A stretch of DNA of 64,000 nucleotides from Pseudomonas palmensis (lineage in GTDB: Bacteria > Pseudomonadota > Gammaproteobacteria > Pseudomonadales > Pseudomonadaceae). The position numbers and the translations under genes were made by a program. The stretch spans positions 80,477 through 144,476 of the forward strand of contig NZ_JAFKEC010000008.1 of the NCBI RefSeq assembly GCF_017848315.1, written 5' to 3'. Positions 45,307 to 54,479 of this stretch are shown piece by piece; the stretch's first letter is position 1, and each line of letters begins with the position of its first letter. Below the pieces are notes generated by a model. That model was given only the letters and a program-made list of their open reading frames with translations, made no database searches and was not told the origin of the DNA.

Positions 45307-45966
45307 CTAGGGCTTGACCGGCCATACCTGCGCGTCTGCCGTCAGGTACACGCGCTCACCCGGCTGAGGCTGCACTGCCCAGCCGCCGGTGAAGTCCCCG
45401 AAGGCCGGCAGCAGGCCGAGCCGTTCGCCGATCACGAAGCAGGGCAGGCGCAGGCGTTGCCGCGCGCGCCCCCGCAGCACATACACCGGATGTACGTGGC
45501 CGGCCAGCACCAGGTGCGTGGCATGGGGCTCGGGCTCGTGCTGCAAGGCGAACGGCCCCAGCAGCAGCGGGCCGTCCAGCACGTCGATGCGCAGCCCCTC
45601 GGGCGGGTCGCCGGCATGCAGGTCGTGGTTGCCGCGTATCAGCGTGATCTTCAGTCGGGCGTGCTGCTCCCGCCATTGCCGCACGCGTTCCAGCGTGGCC
45701 GCGGCGCGGCCGGTGCGTGCGTGCAGAAAGTCGCCCAGCACGATCAGCTCTTCGCACGGGTAGCTGGTCAGCAGCCGGTCCAGGCGTTGCAGGGTCGATT
45801 GCGTGGTGCCGCGGGGCACGGGCAGGTGCTGGGCGCGAAATGCCGCCGCCTTGCCGATATGCACATCGGCCACCAGCATCACCCTGCGCGCCGGCCAGTA
45901 CAGCGCCTTGTCCCCCAGCAGCCAGAGCTGCTCGCCCTGTACGTCGATGTTCAGGCAGTGACTCAT
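45307..45966 (-). CDS. pdeM: Ligase-associated metallophosphoesterase PdeM
   Basis: 219 residues. Calcineurin-like metal motifs DVHIGK, GDFLHAR, RGNHD and GHVHP are in order. This is the phosphoesterase (MPE) component of the four-gene bacterial repair cassette with Lhr-Core, an ATP-dependent ligase and an MBL exonuclease; the P. putida enzyme has manganese-dependent endonuclease activity. It begins at the base next to the helicase stop, so the two are translationally coupled. Confidence 0.93.
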   Translation of the reverse strand: MSHCLNIDVQGEQLWLLGDKALYWPARRVMLVADVHIGKAAAFRAQHLPVPRGTTQSTLQRLDRLLTSYPCEELIVLGDFLHARTGRAAATLERVRQWREQHARLKITLIRGNHDLHAGDPPEGLRIDVLDGPLLLGPFALQHEPEPHATHLVLAGHVHPVYVLRGRARQRLRLPCFVIGERLGLLPAFGDFTGGWAVQPQPGERVYLTADAQVWPVKP

Positions 45967-48426
45967 TCAGCGCTCCCGGCTCGCGGCCTTTTCCAGGTCG
46001 GCGACCATGCGGGCGATGCGGTCGGCGAGCTTTTCCGTGCTCAGGGTTTCGCGCATGCCTTCCACCAGCAGCGGAAAGGCCAGCGGGCCCGGGCGCGCAA
46101 GCGGCTGCAGATGCAGGCGCAAACCGCCCAGCCGGCTCAGTACCTGCGCCAGGCGGTCGATCTCAAGCTCTGCGTTCAGCACCTCGTCACGGGCCTGGCC
46201 CAGCAGCAGGTTGCCCGCGTCGTGCTGGCGGAACACCTCGAAGAACAGGCCGCTGGACGCCTGGATCTGCCGGGTGCTCTTGTGCGAGCCGGGATAGCCG
46301 CCGAACACCAGCCCGGAGATCTGCGCGATTTCGCGAAAACGGCGCATGGCCATTTCGCCGGCATTCAGGCTGGCCAGCACGTCCTCGAGCAGTTCATCGG
46401 GGCTCAGCAGGTCCGGCAGCATGGCCGCCCACGGCACTTCGCCAGGGCACAGCAGTTCCAGGCCATAGTCGTTCACCGCAATCGAGAAACTCGCCGGCTG
46501 GCTGCGGCTGTAGCGCCACGCCAGCAGGCTGGCCAGCCCAAGGTGGGTGGTGCGCCCGGCAAATGGATAGAGAAACAGATGGCAGCCCTGACGCGAGGTC
46601 CAGGTCTCGGCCAGCAGCATGTCGTGGGTGGGGATCACCGACCAGCGCCGCTGCAGCTCCAGCAATGGCTTGACCGCCTGCATGGCCGGCCCGTGGTAGC
46701 GACCGTGCGCGGCGCTGTCGAGCTGCTCGACCACGGCCCTGGCCAGCTCGCTGGAAAGCGGCATGCGCCCGCCGTTCCAGCGTGGTACGGCAGGTTTGCG
46801 TGCGGTGCTGCGACGCACATAGGCGGTCATGTTGTCGATGCGCACCAGCTCCAGCGTGCGCCCGGCGAACAGGAAGGCATCGCCCGGGCGCAGGCGGGCA
46901 ACGAAGGCTTCCTCGACACTGCCCAGGTTGCGCCCGCCGCCTCCCTTGCTCCAGAACTTCAGCTGGATGCTCGCATCGCTGACGATGGTGCCGATGCCCA
47001 TGCGGTGGCGCCGCGCCAGGCGCGCGTTGGCCACCCGCCATACCCCGTCCGGGGCTTCGATGACCCGGTGATAGTCAGGGTAGGCGCCCAGCGAGGCACC
47101 GCCGTTGTGCACGAATTCCAGCGCCCATTGCCACTGTTCGTCGCGCAGGTGCCGATAGGCCCAGGTGCTGCGCACTTCCTCGAGCAGTTGCGCGGGGCGA
47201 AACCCGACCCCCAGGGCCATGCTCACCAGGTGCTGCACCAGCACATCCATGCACAGCGCCGGAGAGCGCCTTGCCTCTATTTGGCGTGCTGCCACGGCCT
47301 CGCGGGCGGCGGCGGCCTCCACCAGCTCCAGGCTGTGGGTCGGTACCAGGGTCACCCGCGAAGGGCGGCCCGGCGCGTGCCCCGAGCGTCCGGCGCGCTG
47401 CATCAGACGCGCCATGCCCTTGGCCGAGCCGATCTGCAACACCCGTTCGACGGGCAGAAAATCCACCCCCAGGTCGAGGCTTGAGGTACATACCACTGCC
47501 TTGAGCTGGCCCTGTTTCAGGCTCTGCTCGACCCAGTTGCGGGTTTCGCGGGCCAGCGAGGCGTGATGCAGGGCAATGATGCCGGCCCAGTCGGGGCGCG
47601 CCTCCAGCAGCGCCTGATACCACAGCTCGGCCTGGGCGCGGGTGTTGGTGAACACCAGGCAACTGCTGCTACGGGCCACCTCATCGCGCACCTGCGCGAG
47701 CATCTTGAGCCCCATGTGCCCGGCCCAGGGGAAGCGCTCGATGGCTTCGGGCAGCAGGGTATCGACCTCGATGCGCTTGTCCTGGCGGCCTTGCACCAGG
47801 CAACCGCCCTCGGGCAGCAGCACGTCGCGGGCATGCTCCAGGTTGCCCAGGGTGGCCGAGATGCCCCATACGATCAGGCCCGGGTGCCAGCGGCGCAGGC
47901 GCGCCAGGGCCAACTGCAGTTGTACACCGCGCTTGTTGCCGAGCAGCTCGTGCCATTCGTCCACCACCACCAGGCGCAGGCTGGCGAACTCGCTCTGCGC
48001 CGCATCGCGGGTCAGCAGCAGGGTCAGGCTTTCGGGGGTGGTGATCAGGGCACTGGGCATGCGCCGGCTCTGGCGGGCACGCTCGGCGCTGGAGGTGTCG
48101 CCGCTGCGCACGCCCAGGCTCCAGTGAATCTGCAACGCGTCCAGTGGCGCCTGCAAGGCCCGCGCGGTATCGGCGGCCAGGGCGCGCATGGGGGTGATCC
48201 ACAGCACTTGCAGCGGTGCCGGGTGCTTGGCGCGTGGCGTGTCCTGGGCATGGAGGTGTTGCAGCGCGGCCAGCCACAGGGCGTAGGTTTTGCCGGCGCC
48301 GGTGCTGGCATGCAGCAACCCGGATTCGCCGCGGGCGACGGCGGCCCACACGCGCTTCTGAAAGGCGAAGGGCTTCCAGCCACGGGTGGCAAACCAGGGG
48401 CCAGCAAGGTCGGACGGTTTACGCAT
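45967..48426 (-). CDS. Lhr-Core helicase (ligase-associated)
   Basis: 819 residues from the ATG at 48426; a GTG at 48462 would add 12 residues. Superfamily 2 helicase with Walker A ASTGAGKT (K46), [14 protein letters not shown] (DEWH in place of Lhr DEIH), [16 protein letters not shown] and [11 protein letters not shown]. After the two RecA domains come the winged-helix and Lhr-specific core domains; the extra C-terminal half of full-length Lhr is absent, which defines Lhr-Core. It is a 3'-5' RNA:DNA and DNA helicase. PdeM follows; the ligase and exonuclease genes lie 4.4 kb away, beyond an ABC operon. Confidence 0.93.
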   Translation of the reverse strand: MRKPSDLAGPWFATRGWKPFAFQKRVWAAVARGESGLLHASTGAGKTYALWLAALQHLHAQDTPRAKHPAPLQVLWITPMRALAADTARALQAPLDALQIHWSLGVRSGDTSSAERARQSRRMPSALITTPESLTLLLTRDAAQSEFASLRLVVVDEWHELLGNKRGVQLQLALARLRRWHPGLIVWGISATLGNLEHARDVLLPEGGCLVQGRQDKRIEVDTLLPEAIERFPWAGHMGLKMLAQVRDEVARSSSCLVFTNTRAQAELWYQALLEARPDWAGIIALHHASLARETRNWVEQSLKQGQLKAVVCTSSLDLGVDFLPVERVLQIGSAKGMARLMQRAGRSGHAPGRPSRVTLVPTHSLELVEAAAAREAVAARQIEARRSPALCMDVLVQHLVSMALGVGFRPAQLLEEVRSTWAYRHLRDEQWQWALEFVHNGGASLGAYPDYHRVIEAPDGVWRVANARLARRHRMGIGTIVSDASIQLKFWSKGGGGRNLGSVEEAFVARLRPGDAFLFAGRTLELVRIDNMTAYVRRSTARKPAVPRWNGGRMPLSSELARAVVEQLDSAAHGRYHGPAMQAVKPLLELQRRWSVIPTHDMLLAETWTSRQGCHLFLYPFAGRTTHLGLASLLAWRYSRSQPASFSIAVNDYGLELLCPGEVPWAAMLPDLLSPDELLEDVLASLNAGEMAMRRFREIAQISGLVFGGYPGSHKSTRQIQASSGLFFEVFRQHDAGNLLLGQARDEVLNAELEIDRLAQVLSRLGGLRLHLQPLARPGPLAFPLLVEGMRETLSTEKLADRIARMVADLEKAASRER

Positions 48427-48509
48427 GCCGGGGCCGCTTGTGGGCAGTGGGTGTGTCTTCACAGACCATCAATGCCCGGCATTAGTTTTAGCGGGTGACA
48501 ATCGTCGGG

Positions 48510-49274
48510 TTATTTGAGGTTGCCACTCAGGAACTGGCGCAGCCGCTCGCTCCTGGGGTTGCCCAGCACATCGGCCGGTGCGCCCTGTTCCTCCACCAGC
48601 CCCTGATGCAGGAACAGCACCTGGCTCGATACCTGCCGTGCAAAGCTCATTTCGTGGGTCACCATGATCATGGTGCGGCCTTCCTCGGCCAGCCCCTGGA
48701 TCACCCGCAGCACTTCCCCCACCAGCTCCGGGTCCAGCGCCGAAGTCGGCTCGTCGAACAGCATCACCTCCGGCTCCATTGCCAGCGCCCGCGCGATCGC
48801 CACCCGCTGCTGCTGGCCACCGGACAGGAACGCCGGGTACTGGTCTGCCACCCGCGGCGCCAGGCCTACCTTGTCCAGGTAGGCACGTGCCCGTTCCTCG
48901 GCCTCGTGCCGGCTTACCCCCAGCACCCGGCGCGGCGCCATGCTGATGTTCTCCAGCACGCTCAGGTGGCTCCACAGGTTGAAATGCTGGAACACCATGG
49001 CCAGGCGCGTGCGGATACGCTGCAGCTCGTCGGCATCGGCCACGCGCAGGCCGTGGCGGTCTTGCACCATGCGCACCGGCTGGCCGTCCAGGGTCATGCT
49101 GCCCTCGTCGGGCTGTTCGAGAAAATTGATGCAGCGCAGAAAGGTGCTCTTGCCCGAGCCACTGGCGCCGATCAGGCTGATCACGTCGCCGGTGCTGGCC
49201 TGCAGTGAAACGCCCTTGAGCACATGGTGCTCGCCGTAGCGCTTGTGCAGGCCTTCGATGGTCAGTTTGTACAT
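48510..49274 (-). CDS. Basic amino acid ABC transporter ATPase (HisP/AotP-like)
   Basis: 254 residues from MYKLTIEGLHKRYGEHHVL (ATG at 49274). Walker A GASGSGKST, signature FLSGGQQQR, Walker [14 protein letters not shown]-loop VTHEMSFA. The insertion HGLRVADADELQRIRTRLAMVFQ is typical of HisP, ArgP and AotP ATPases for basic amino acids. It is the last gene of a five-gene transporter operon whose order (binding protein, permease, permease, desuccinylase-like, ATPase) equals aotJQMOP. Confidence 0.92.
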   Translation of the reverse strand: MYKLTIEGLHKRYGEHHVLKGVSLQASTGDVISLIGASGSGKSTFLRCINFLEQPDEGSMTLDGQPVRMVQDRHGLRVADADELQRIRTRLAMVFQHFNLWSHLSVLENISMAPRRVLGVSRHEAEERARAYLDKVGLAPRVADQYPAFLSGGQQQRVAIARALAMEPEVMLFDEPTSALDPELVGEVLRVIQGLAEEGRTMIMVTHEMSFARQVSSQVLFLHQGLVEEQGAPADVLGNPRSERLRQFLSGNLK

Positions 49275-49284
49275 GCACGGCCCC

Positions 49285-50400
49285 TCATGGCGATAACAGG
49301 TAGCCGCTGCGGTACGGCTGGTTGCCCGCCACATGCGCAATCACCATGCCAGCGGTGGCCATGCGTCGCAGCGAGCGGGCATACAGCAGCCCGGCCTGCT
49401 GGTTGTATACCGGGGTCACGCGGTCGCTGAGCGGGTCGATCACCTCGGCGATCAGTTGCCCGGCCTGCACCGGCTGGCCCGGGGTGACATGAAACACCAG
49501 CAGGCCGCCCAGCGGCGTGGCCACCGGTTCGACCGCCGCCAGCGGTGTGGCCGGGTAGGGCAGGGGCGGCAAGGGGGCGGCCTCGCCTTCGATGGCACCG
49601 AAACGGGTCAGGTAGTTCAGGATCGCCTCGCAGTCGGTGCTGGCCAGCGGGTGGCTCACATCGCCCTGACCGCGCAGCTCCACCGTCACCGAAAAGCTGC
49701 CCTGGGGGATGGGGAACTGCTTGGCAAAGCGTTGCTGCAGCTGCCACCACACCAGGGTGAAACACTCATCGAACGACTGCCCGCCCGAATCGGTGGCCAG
49801 CAGGCTGGCCTGGGCCCCGAGATAGCGCGACAGCGCCTCGACCCGGGGCCAGGCTTCCGGGGTGGTGTACAGGTGCGCGACGGCCTCGAAGTCGCAGTGC
49901 AGGTCCAGCACCATGTCGGCATCGCAGGCCAGGCGTTGCAGTACCAGGCGCTGGGATTGCAGCGGGGTGGCGGCGGGCTGCGCGTCCAGCGCCCGGCGCA
50001 TGCACTCGCGAATCAGCTCGACGTTGTGCCGCGGGTCCTGGGTCAGGTGCGCCTCGATCTGGTCACCGATGGTGTCGCTCAGGTCGACGAAGTGGCGGTT
50101 GAAGTTCTCGCCGCTCTGCAGCTCGAAACGCCCCAGGGGCACGTCCATCAGCACCTGTTCCAGGCCCACCGGGTTGGCGATGGGCACCAGCACGATCTCG
50201 TGGCGCAGGCGGCCCTGGCTCTGCAATTCGCCCAGGCGTTGCTTGAGGTGCCAGGCCACCAGCATGCCGGGCAGCTCGTCGGCATGCAGCGAAGCCTGGA
50301 TATAGACCTTGCCGGCACCGCGCGGGCCGAAGTGGAAGCTGTGGATCTGGCGGCAAATCCCCGGCACCGGGGCCAGGATGTCGTGGGTCTTGTGGTGCAT
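49285..50400 (-). CDS. AstE/AspA-family deacylase-like protein (AotO-like)
   Basis: 371 residues from MHHKTHDILAPVPGICRQI (ATG at 50400). Zinc-dependent M14-type fold of succinylglutamate desuccinylase/aspartoacylase: HADE in YIQASLHADELPG (first H and E ligands) and DLHCDFEA (third ligand). The C-terminal 80 residues resemble a biotinyl-lipoyl-like all-beta domain (GLLVFHVTPGQPVQAGQLIAEV). A gene of this kind, aotO, lies at the same place in the P. aeruginosa arginine/ornithine uptake operon, with unknown role. It might hydrolyse an N-acylated amino acid after uptake; this is inference. Confidence 0.82.
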   Translation of the reverse strand: MHHKTHDILAPVPGICRQIHSFHFGPRGAGKVYIQASLHADELPGMLVAWHLKQRLGELQSQGRLRHEIVLVPIANPVGLEQVLMDVPLGRFELQSGENFNRHFVDLSDTIGDQIEAHLTQDPRHNVELIRECMRRALDAQPAATPLQSQRLVLQRLACDADMVLDLHCDFEAVAHLYTTPEAWPRVEALSRYLGAQASLLATDSGGQSFDECFTLVWWQLQQRFAKQFPIPQGSFSVTVELRGQGDVSHPLASTDCEAILNYLTRFGAIEGEAAPLPPLPYPATPLAAVEPVATPLGGLLVFHVTPGQPVQAGQLIAEVIDPLSDRVTPVYNQQAGLLYARSLRRMATAGMVIAHVAGNQPYRSGYLLSP

Positions 50401-50408
50401 GAACGGTC

Positions 50409-51119
50409 CTAGTGTGCGGGGCCGAGGAAGGCCAGCCAGCGTCGTTCGGCCAGGCGGAACAGGCCCACCAGTGCGAAGGTCACGCACAGGTAGATGATGG
50501 CGGCCGTACCGAACGACTGAAAGGTCAGAAAGGTGGCCGAGTTGGCGTCGCGGGCGACCTTGAGGATGTCCGGCACGGTGGCGGTGAAGGCCACGGTGGT
50601 CGAGTGCAGCATCAGGATCACCTCATTGCTGTAGTACGGCAGCGAGCGGCGCAACGCGGACGGCATGATGATATAAGCATAAAGTTTCCAGCCGCGCAGG
50701 CCGTAGGCCCTGGCCGCCTCGACTTCACCGTGGTGCATGCTGCGGATGGCGCCGGCGAAGATCTCGGTGGTGTAGGCGCAGGTGTTCAGGGCAAAGGCCA
50801 GGATGGTGCAGTTCATGGCGTCGCGAAAGAAGCTGTCGAGCAGCGGTTGCCCGCGCACCACCTCCAGGCTGTAGATGCCGGTGTAGCAGATCAGCAACTG
50901 GATATACAGCGGCGTGCCGCGAAACAGGTAGGTGTAGAACTGCACTGGCCAGCGCACCCACAGGCGCCGTGACACCCGTGCAATCGACAGCGGGATCGAC
51001 ACAACGAAGCCGATCAGCAGCGAGGCGCTGAGCAGCCACATCGTCATCGCCAGCCCGGTGATGTGGGTGCCGTCGGTATAGAGGAACGCGCGCCAGTATT
51101 CCTGCAGCAGCTCGATCAT
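50409..51119 (-). CDS. Basic amino acid ABC transporter permease (HisM/AotM-like)
   Basis: 236 residues starting MIELLQEYWRAFLYTDGTHI, as in HisM and AotM. About five TM segments, the FRGTPLYIQLL element and the EAA loop (GEVEAARAYGLRGWKLYAYIIMPSA). It overlaps the upstream permease by ATGA. The longer open frame upstream of 51119 belongs to the neighbour's other frame. Confidence 0.92.
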   Translation of the reverse strand: MIELLQEYWRAFLYTDGTHITGLAMTMWLLSASLLIGFVVSIPLSIARVSRRLWVRWPVQFYTYLFRGTPLYIQLLICYTGIYSLEVVRGQPLLDSFFRDAMNCTILAFALNTCAYTTEIFAGAIRSMHHGEVEAARAYGLRGWKLYAYIIMPSALRRSLPYYSNEVILMLHSTTVAFTATVPDILKVARDANSATFLTFQSFGTAAIIYLCVTFALVGLFRLAERRWLAFLGPAH

Positions 51120-51844
51120 CGCAGTGCCTCCCGGGTGCCGACGTTGTAGCGCCGTTCGAGCCAGCGCAGGGCCACGTTCGAGGCGCTGGTGATGAGCAGG
51201 TAGATGAAGGCCGCCACCACCAGAAAGTAGAACAGCTGGTAGCTGCTCTTGCCGGCATCCTGGGCGGCCTTGACCAAGTCGGCCAGGCCGATGATCGACA
51301 CCAGCGCGGTGGCCTTGAGCATCACCATCCAGTTGTTGCCGATGCCCGGCAGGGCGAAGCGCATCATCTGCGGGAACACCACGAAGCGAAACCGCTGAAA
51401 GCGCTTGAGGCCATAGGCGGTGGCCGCTTCGACCTGGCCGCGCGGCACCGCGAGGATCGCGCCGCGAAAGGTCTCGGTGAAATAGGCACCGTAGATGAAG
51501 CCCAGGGTGATGACCCCGGCAGCGAAGGGGTTGATCTCGATGTAATCCCACTCCATGGCGTCGGTCAGGCTGGTGAGCCCGGTCTGCAGGCTGTAGAAGA
51601 TCAACAGCATCAGCACCAGGTCGGGCACCCCGCGGATCAGCGTGGTGTAGAGCTGCGCGGGGATGCGCAGCAGCGGCAGCGCGGAGAGCTTGGCGCTGGC
51701 GCCGAACAGGCCCAGGCCGACGCTGACCAGCAGCGACATGAAGGACAGTTGCAGGGTCATCCAGGTGCCTTGCAGCAGCAGCGGGCCGAAGCCCCTGAGG
51801 CTGAAGGCGCCAAGGCCCAGGTGTTGCAGGAGGTCGTCAAGCAT
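51116..51844 (-). CDS. Basic amino acid ABC transporter permease (HisQ/AotQ-like)
   Basis: 242 residues from MLDDLLQHLGLGAFSLRG (ATG at 51844). HisQ-type permease with LIRGVPDLVLMLLIFY and the EAA loop (GQVEAATAYGLKRFQRFRFVVFPQM). It pairs with the following permease to form the channel. It is separated from the binding-protein gene by a 103-bp gap holding a REP hairpin. Confidence 0.92.
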   Translation of the reverse strand: MLDDLLQHLGLGAFSLRGFGPLLLQGTWMTLQLSFMSLLVSVGLGLFGASAKLSALPLLRIPAQLYTTLIRGVPDLVLMLLIFYSLQTGLTSLTDAMEWDYIEINPFAAGVITLGFIYGAYFTETFRGAILAVPRGQVEAATAYGLKRFQRFRFVVFPQMMRFALPGIGNNWMVMLKATALVSIIGLADLVKAAQDAGKSSYQLFYFLVVAAFIYLLITSASNVALRWLERRYNVGTREALR

Positions 51845-51913
51845 GGGGCGAGCCTGTGCGGGTGGGACCTTGGGTACGCGGTGCGTCAGCTCCTGCACGC
51901 ACCGCGAACCCGT

Positions 51914-51951
51914 GTAGGAGCCGGCCTTGCCAGCGAAGAGGCCGGCCCTAC
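51914..51951 (-). repeat. REP hairpin at the binding-protein stop codon
   Basis: GTAGGAGCCGGCC (51914-51926) and GGCCGGCCCTAC (51940-51951) pair; the distal arm contains the stop codon of the binding-protein gene. As with gltI, it is placed where it could raise binding-protein mRNA above permease mRNA. Confidence 0.75.
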
Positions 51952-52730
51952 TTGCCGCTGTACAGGTTCAGATCACCAAAGTGCTTCTTCTGGATGTCGG
52001 CATAGGTGCCATCATCGTGTAACGCTTTGATACCTTTGTTCAGCAGGGCCTTCAGCTCGCTGTTACCTTTCTTAATGCCCACCGCCGTCTTCGACGGCAG
52101 CAATTCGCTGTCCACCGGTTGGCTCACTTCGTAGCCCGCGCCCTGTGGCGATTTCAGAAAGCCCAGTTCGGCCTGCAGCATGTCCTGGATCGAGGCGTCC
52201 AGGCGTCCCGAAATCAGGTCGGCATACACCTGGTCCTGGTTCTGGTAGGCCTGGGTCTTGACCCCGGCCTTGTCCAGCACGGCCTTGGCATAGGCTTCCT
52301 GGATGGTGCCCTGCTCATAGCCGACGGTCTTGCCCTTGAGCGAGGCCGGGTCGGCGCTCATGCCTGCACCTTTTTTGAACACCAGCGCGGTAGGCCCGGA
52401 GAACAGCTCGTCGGAGAAGTCGATGACCTTCTCCCGCGCCGGGGTCACCGTCATGGACGAGATCACGCCGTCGAACTTGTTGGCCTTGAGGCCCGGAACC
52501 ATGCCGTCGAAGTCGCTCTCGACCCACCTGCACTTGACCTTGAGCTCGGCGCAGATCGCGTTGCCCAGGTCGATGTCGAAGCCCACCAGGCTGCCGTCGG
52601 CGGCCTTGGACTCGAAAGGGGCGTAGGAGGGATCGACGCCGAAGCGCAGTTCCTTGTAGTCCTTGGCCAGGGTGTTGCCCGCAGCCAGGCACAGCGCCAG
52701 AGCAGACAGCGTCAGCAGAGCTTTTTTCAT
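51948..52730 (-). CDS. Basic amino acid periplasmic binding protein (AotJ/ArgT-like)
   Basis: 260 residues from MKKALLTLSALALCLAAGNT (ATG at 52730), with signal cleavage likely after AKA-type residues near 22. Type II binding protein; LRFGVDPSYAPFESKAADGSLVGFDIDLGNAI is the lysine/arginine/ornithine-binding family start, and SSMTVTPAREKVIDFS contains the ligand Arg. First gene of the transporter operon. A -24/-12 promoter lies about 75 nt upstream. Confidence 0.92.
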   Translation of the reverse strand: MKKALLTLSALALCLAAGNTLAKDYKELRFGVDPSYAPFESKAADGSLVGFDIDLGNAICAELKVKCRWVESDFDGMVPGLKANKFDGVISSMTVTPAREKVIDFSDELFSGPTALVFKKGAGMSADPASLKGKTVGYEQGTIQEAYAKAVLDKAGVKTQAYQNQDQVYADLISGRLDASIQDMLQAELGFLKSPQGAGYEVSQPVDSELLPSKTAVGIKKGNSELKALLNKGIKALHDDGTYADIQKKHFGDLNLYSGK

Positions 52731-52802
52731 GGTGTGGTCCTTCAAGCGCAAGTGATGGGTGGCTGCGCAGCGTTACCGCTGGCCGCTCGACATCAAGCTC
52801 AC

Positions 52803-52818
52803 AGCAATTTCCGCACCA
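52803..52818 (-). promoter_or_regulatory. Sigma-54 (-24/-12) promoter of the basic amino acid operon
   Basis: The minus strand reads TGGTGCGGAAATTGCT; GG and GC are 11 bp apart and the TTGCT element is perfect. It lies in the 111-bp gap between the ligase stop and the binding-protein start, so the inserted transporter operon has its own nitrogen-type promoter. The activator is not identified. Confidence 0.75.
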
Positions 52819-52841
52819 TAGTCCCAATTGCTGCGTTTCGC

Positions 52842-54479
52842 TTACCCCAGCAGCGACTGCAACGTGGCCAGGTCGTCTGCTTCGTCCACCGGTTTGTCCA
52901 GGCGCCAGCGCAGCATCCGCGGGAAGCGCACCGCAATCCCGCTCTTGTGGCGCTTGGACAGTGCGATGCCCTCGAAGCCGAGTTCGAACACCAGCGTCGG
53001 GGTCACGCTGCGTACCGGCCCGAAGGTTTCCACTGTGGTCTTGCGGATGATTGCATCAACCTTGCGCATCTCTTCGTCGCTGAGCCCCGAATACGCCTTG
53101 GCAAAGGGCACAAGGCTACGCTGCGGGCTGCCGGCGGGGGCGTCCCACACCGCAAAGGTGTAGTCGCTGTACAGGCTGGCGCGCCGGCCATGTCCGCGCT
53201 GGGCATAGATCAGCACCGCGTCCACGCTGAACGGGTCGATTTTCCACTTCCACCACACCCCCATGTCCTTGGTGCGGCCCACCCCGTACAGGGCGTCGCG
53301 GGCCTTGAGCATCAGGCCCTCGACCCCCAGGCTGCGCGATGCCTCGCGCTGGGCGGCAAGCTCGGCCCAGGTGTCGCCCTGCAGCACCGGCGACAGGCGC
53401 AGCGCCGGGTGCGCAGTGGTCTGCACCAGCGCTTCCAGCTGCGCCCGGCGCTCGGCCTGCGGGCGGCTGCGCCAGTCGGCGCCCTGCCATTCGAGCAGGT
53501 CGTAGCCCAATAGCACCACTGGCGCATCGGCCAGGATCTTCTTGCCCAGGGTCTTGCGCCCGATGCGCTGCTGCAGCAGGGCGAAGGGTTGCACGCCGTC
53601 GCGCCACACCACGATCTCGCCGTCCACCACGCAGCCATCGGGCAGCACGGCGGCCAGCGCCTGCAGTTCGGGGAAGCGCTCGGTCAGCAGCTCCTCGCCG
53701 CGTGACCACACCCACAGCTGGCCCTCGCGCTTGACCACCTGCGCACGGATGCCGTCCCACTTCCATTCCGCCTGCCAGGCCTGGGGCGGGCCGAGCAGGG
53801 CGTCGAACTGGTCCACCGGCTGTTGCAGCGCATGGGCCAGAAAGAACGGGTACGGCTGGCCGCCGCGCTGGGCATGTTCGTCTTCGGACTCGGCCGCGAT
53901 CAGCTTGAGGTATCCCTGTGCCGTGGGGCGGTGCGACAGGTCGGTGTAGCCCACCAGGCGCTGAGCCACGCGCTTGCTGTCGATGTCGGCCAGTTGCGCC
54001 AGGGCGCGGGTGACCAGCAGCTTCGACACGCCGACGCGAAAGCTGCCCGTGACCAGCTTCAGGCACACCAGCAGGCTCTGCCGGTCGAGCTGTGCCCACA
54101 GGGGCGGCAGGCGCTGCGCCAGGGTTTCGGGCGGCAGTCCGCGCAGCGGCAGCAGGCAATCCTCGACCCAGTAGGCCAGGCCCGCGTCGCTGCTGTGGGC
54201 GGCTTCGGGCAGCAGCAGCGAAAAGGTCTCGGCCAGGTCGCCCACGGCCTGGTAGCTCTCCTCGAACAACCAGTCGGGCAAACCCGACAGGCTGATTGCC
54301 AGCTCGCGCAGCAGCCGTGTGGGTACCAGCTGGCGCGGCCGCCCGCCGGCCAGGAAGTACACCGCCCAGGCGGCGTCTGCGGGGCTGGCGCTTGCGAAGT
54401 AGCGCACCAGTGCATCGCGCTTGGCGTTGCTCGAGGTGGTGGCGTCGAGCTGGCCGTAGAGTTCGGCGAAGGCCTTCAT
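52842..54479 (-). CDS. ATP-dependent DNA ligase (repair cassette)
   Basis: 545 residues. The N-terminal helical domain (about 1-200) is followed by the nucleotidyltransferase domain with adenylation lysine K240 in EWKWDGIRAQ, VVDGEIVVW and VEGLMLKA, then an OB domain starting near KWKIDPFSVDAV. This ligase seals nicks using ATP, separate from the NAD-dependent LigA. It overlaps the exonuclease gene by ATGA and in P. putida precedes Lhr-Core directly; here an ABC operon follows instead. Confidence 0.94.
   Translation of the reverse strand: MKAFAELYGQLDATTSSNAKRDALVRYFASASPADAAWAVYFLAGGRPRQLVPTRLLRELAISLSGLPDWLFEESYQAVGDLAETFSLLLPEAAHSSDAGLAYWVEDCLLPLRGLPPETLAQRLPPLWAQLDRQSLLVCLKLVTGSFRVGVSKLLVTRALAQLADIDSKRVAQRLVGYTDLSHRPTAQGYLKLIAAESEDEHAQRGGQPYPFFLAHALQQPVDQFDALLGPPQAWQAEWKWDGIRAQVVKREGQLWVWSRGEELLTERFPELQALAAVLPDGCVVDGEIVVWRDGVQPFALLQQRIGRKTLGKKILADAPVVLLGYDLLEWQGADWRSRPQAERRAQLEALVQTTAHPALRLSPVLQGDTWAELAAQREASRSLGVEGLMLKARDALYGVGRTKDMGVWWKWKIDPFSVDAVLIYAQRGHGRRASLYSDYTFAVWDAPAGSPQRSLVPFAKAYSGLSDEEMRKVDAIIRKTTVETFGPVRSVTPTLVFELGFEGIALSKRHKSGIAVRFPRMLRWRLDKPVDEADDLATLQSLLG

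Noticed and set aside
50409..51551. 380-aa frame extending the second permease upstream
   Set aside because: The extension overlaps the first permease out of frame; the HisM-like start MIELLQEYWRAF is at 51119 with the usual ATGA overlap.
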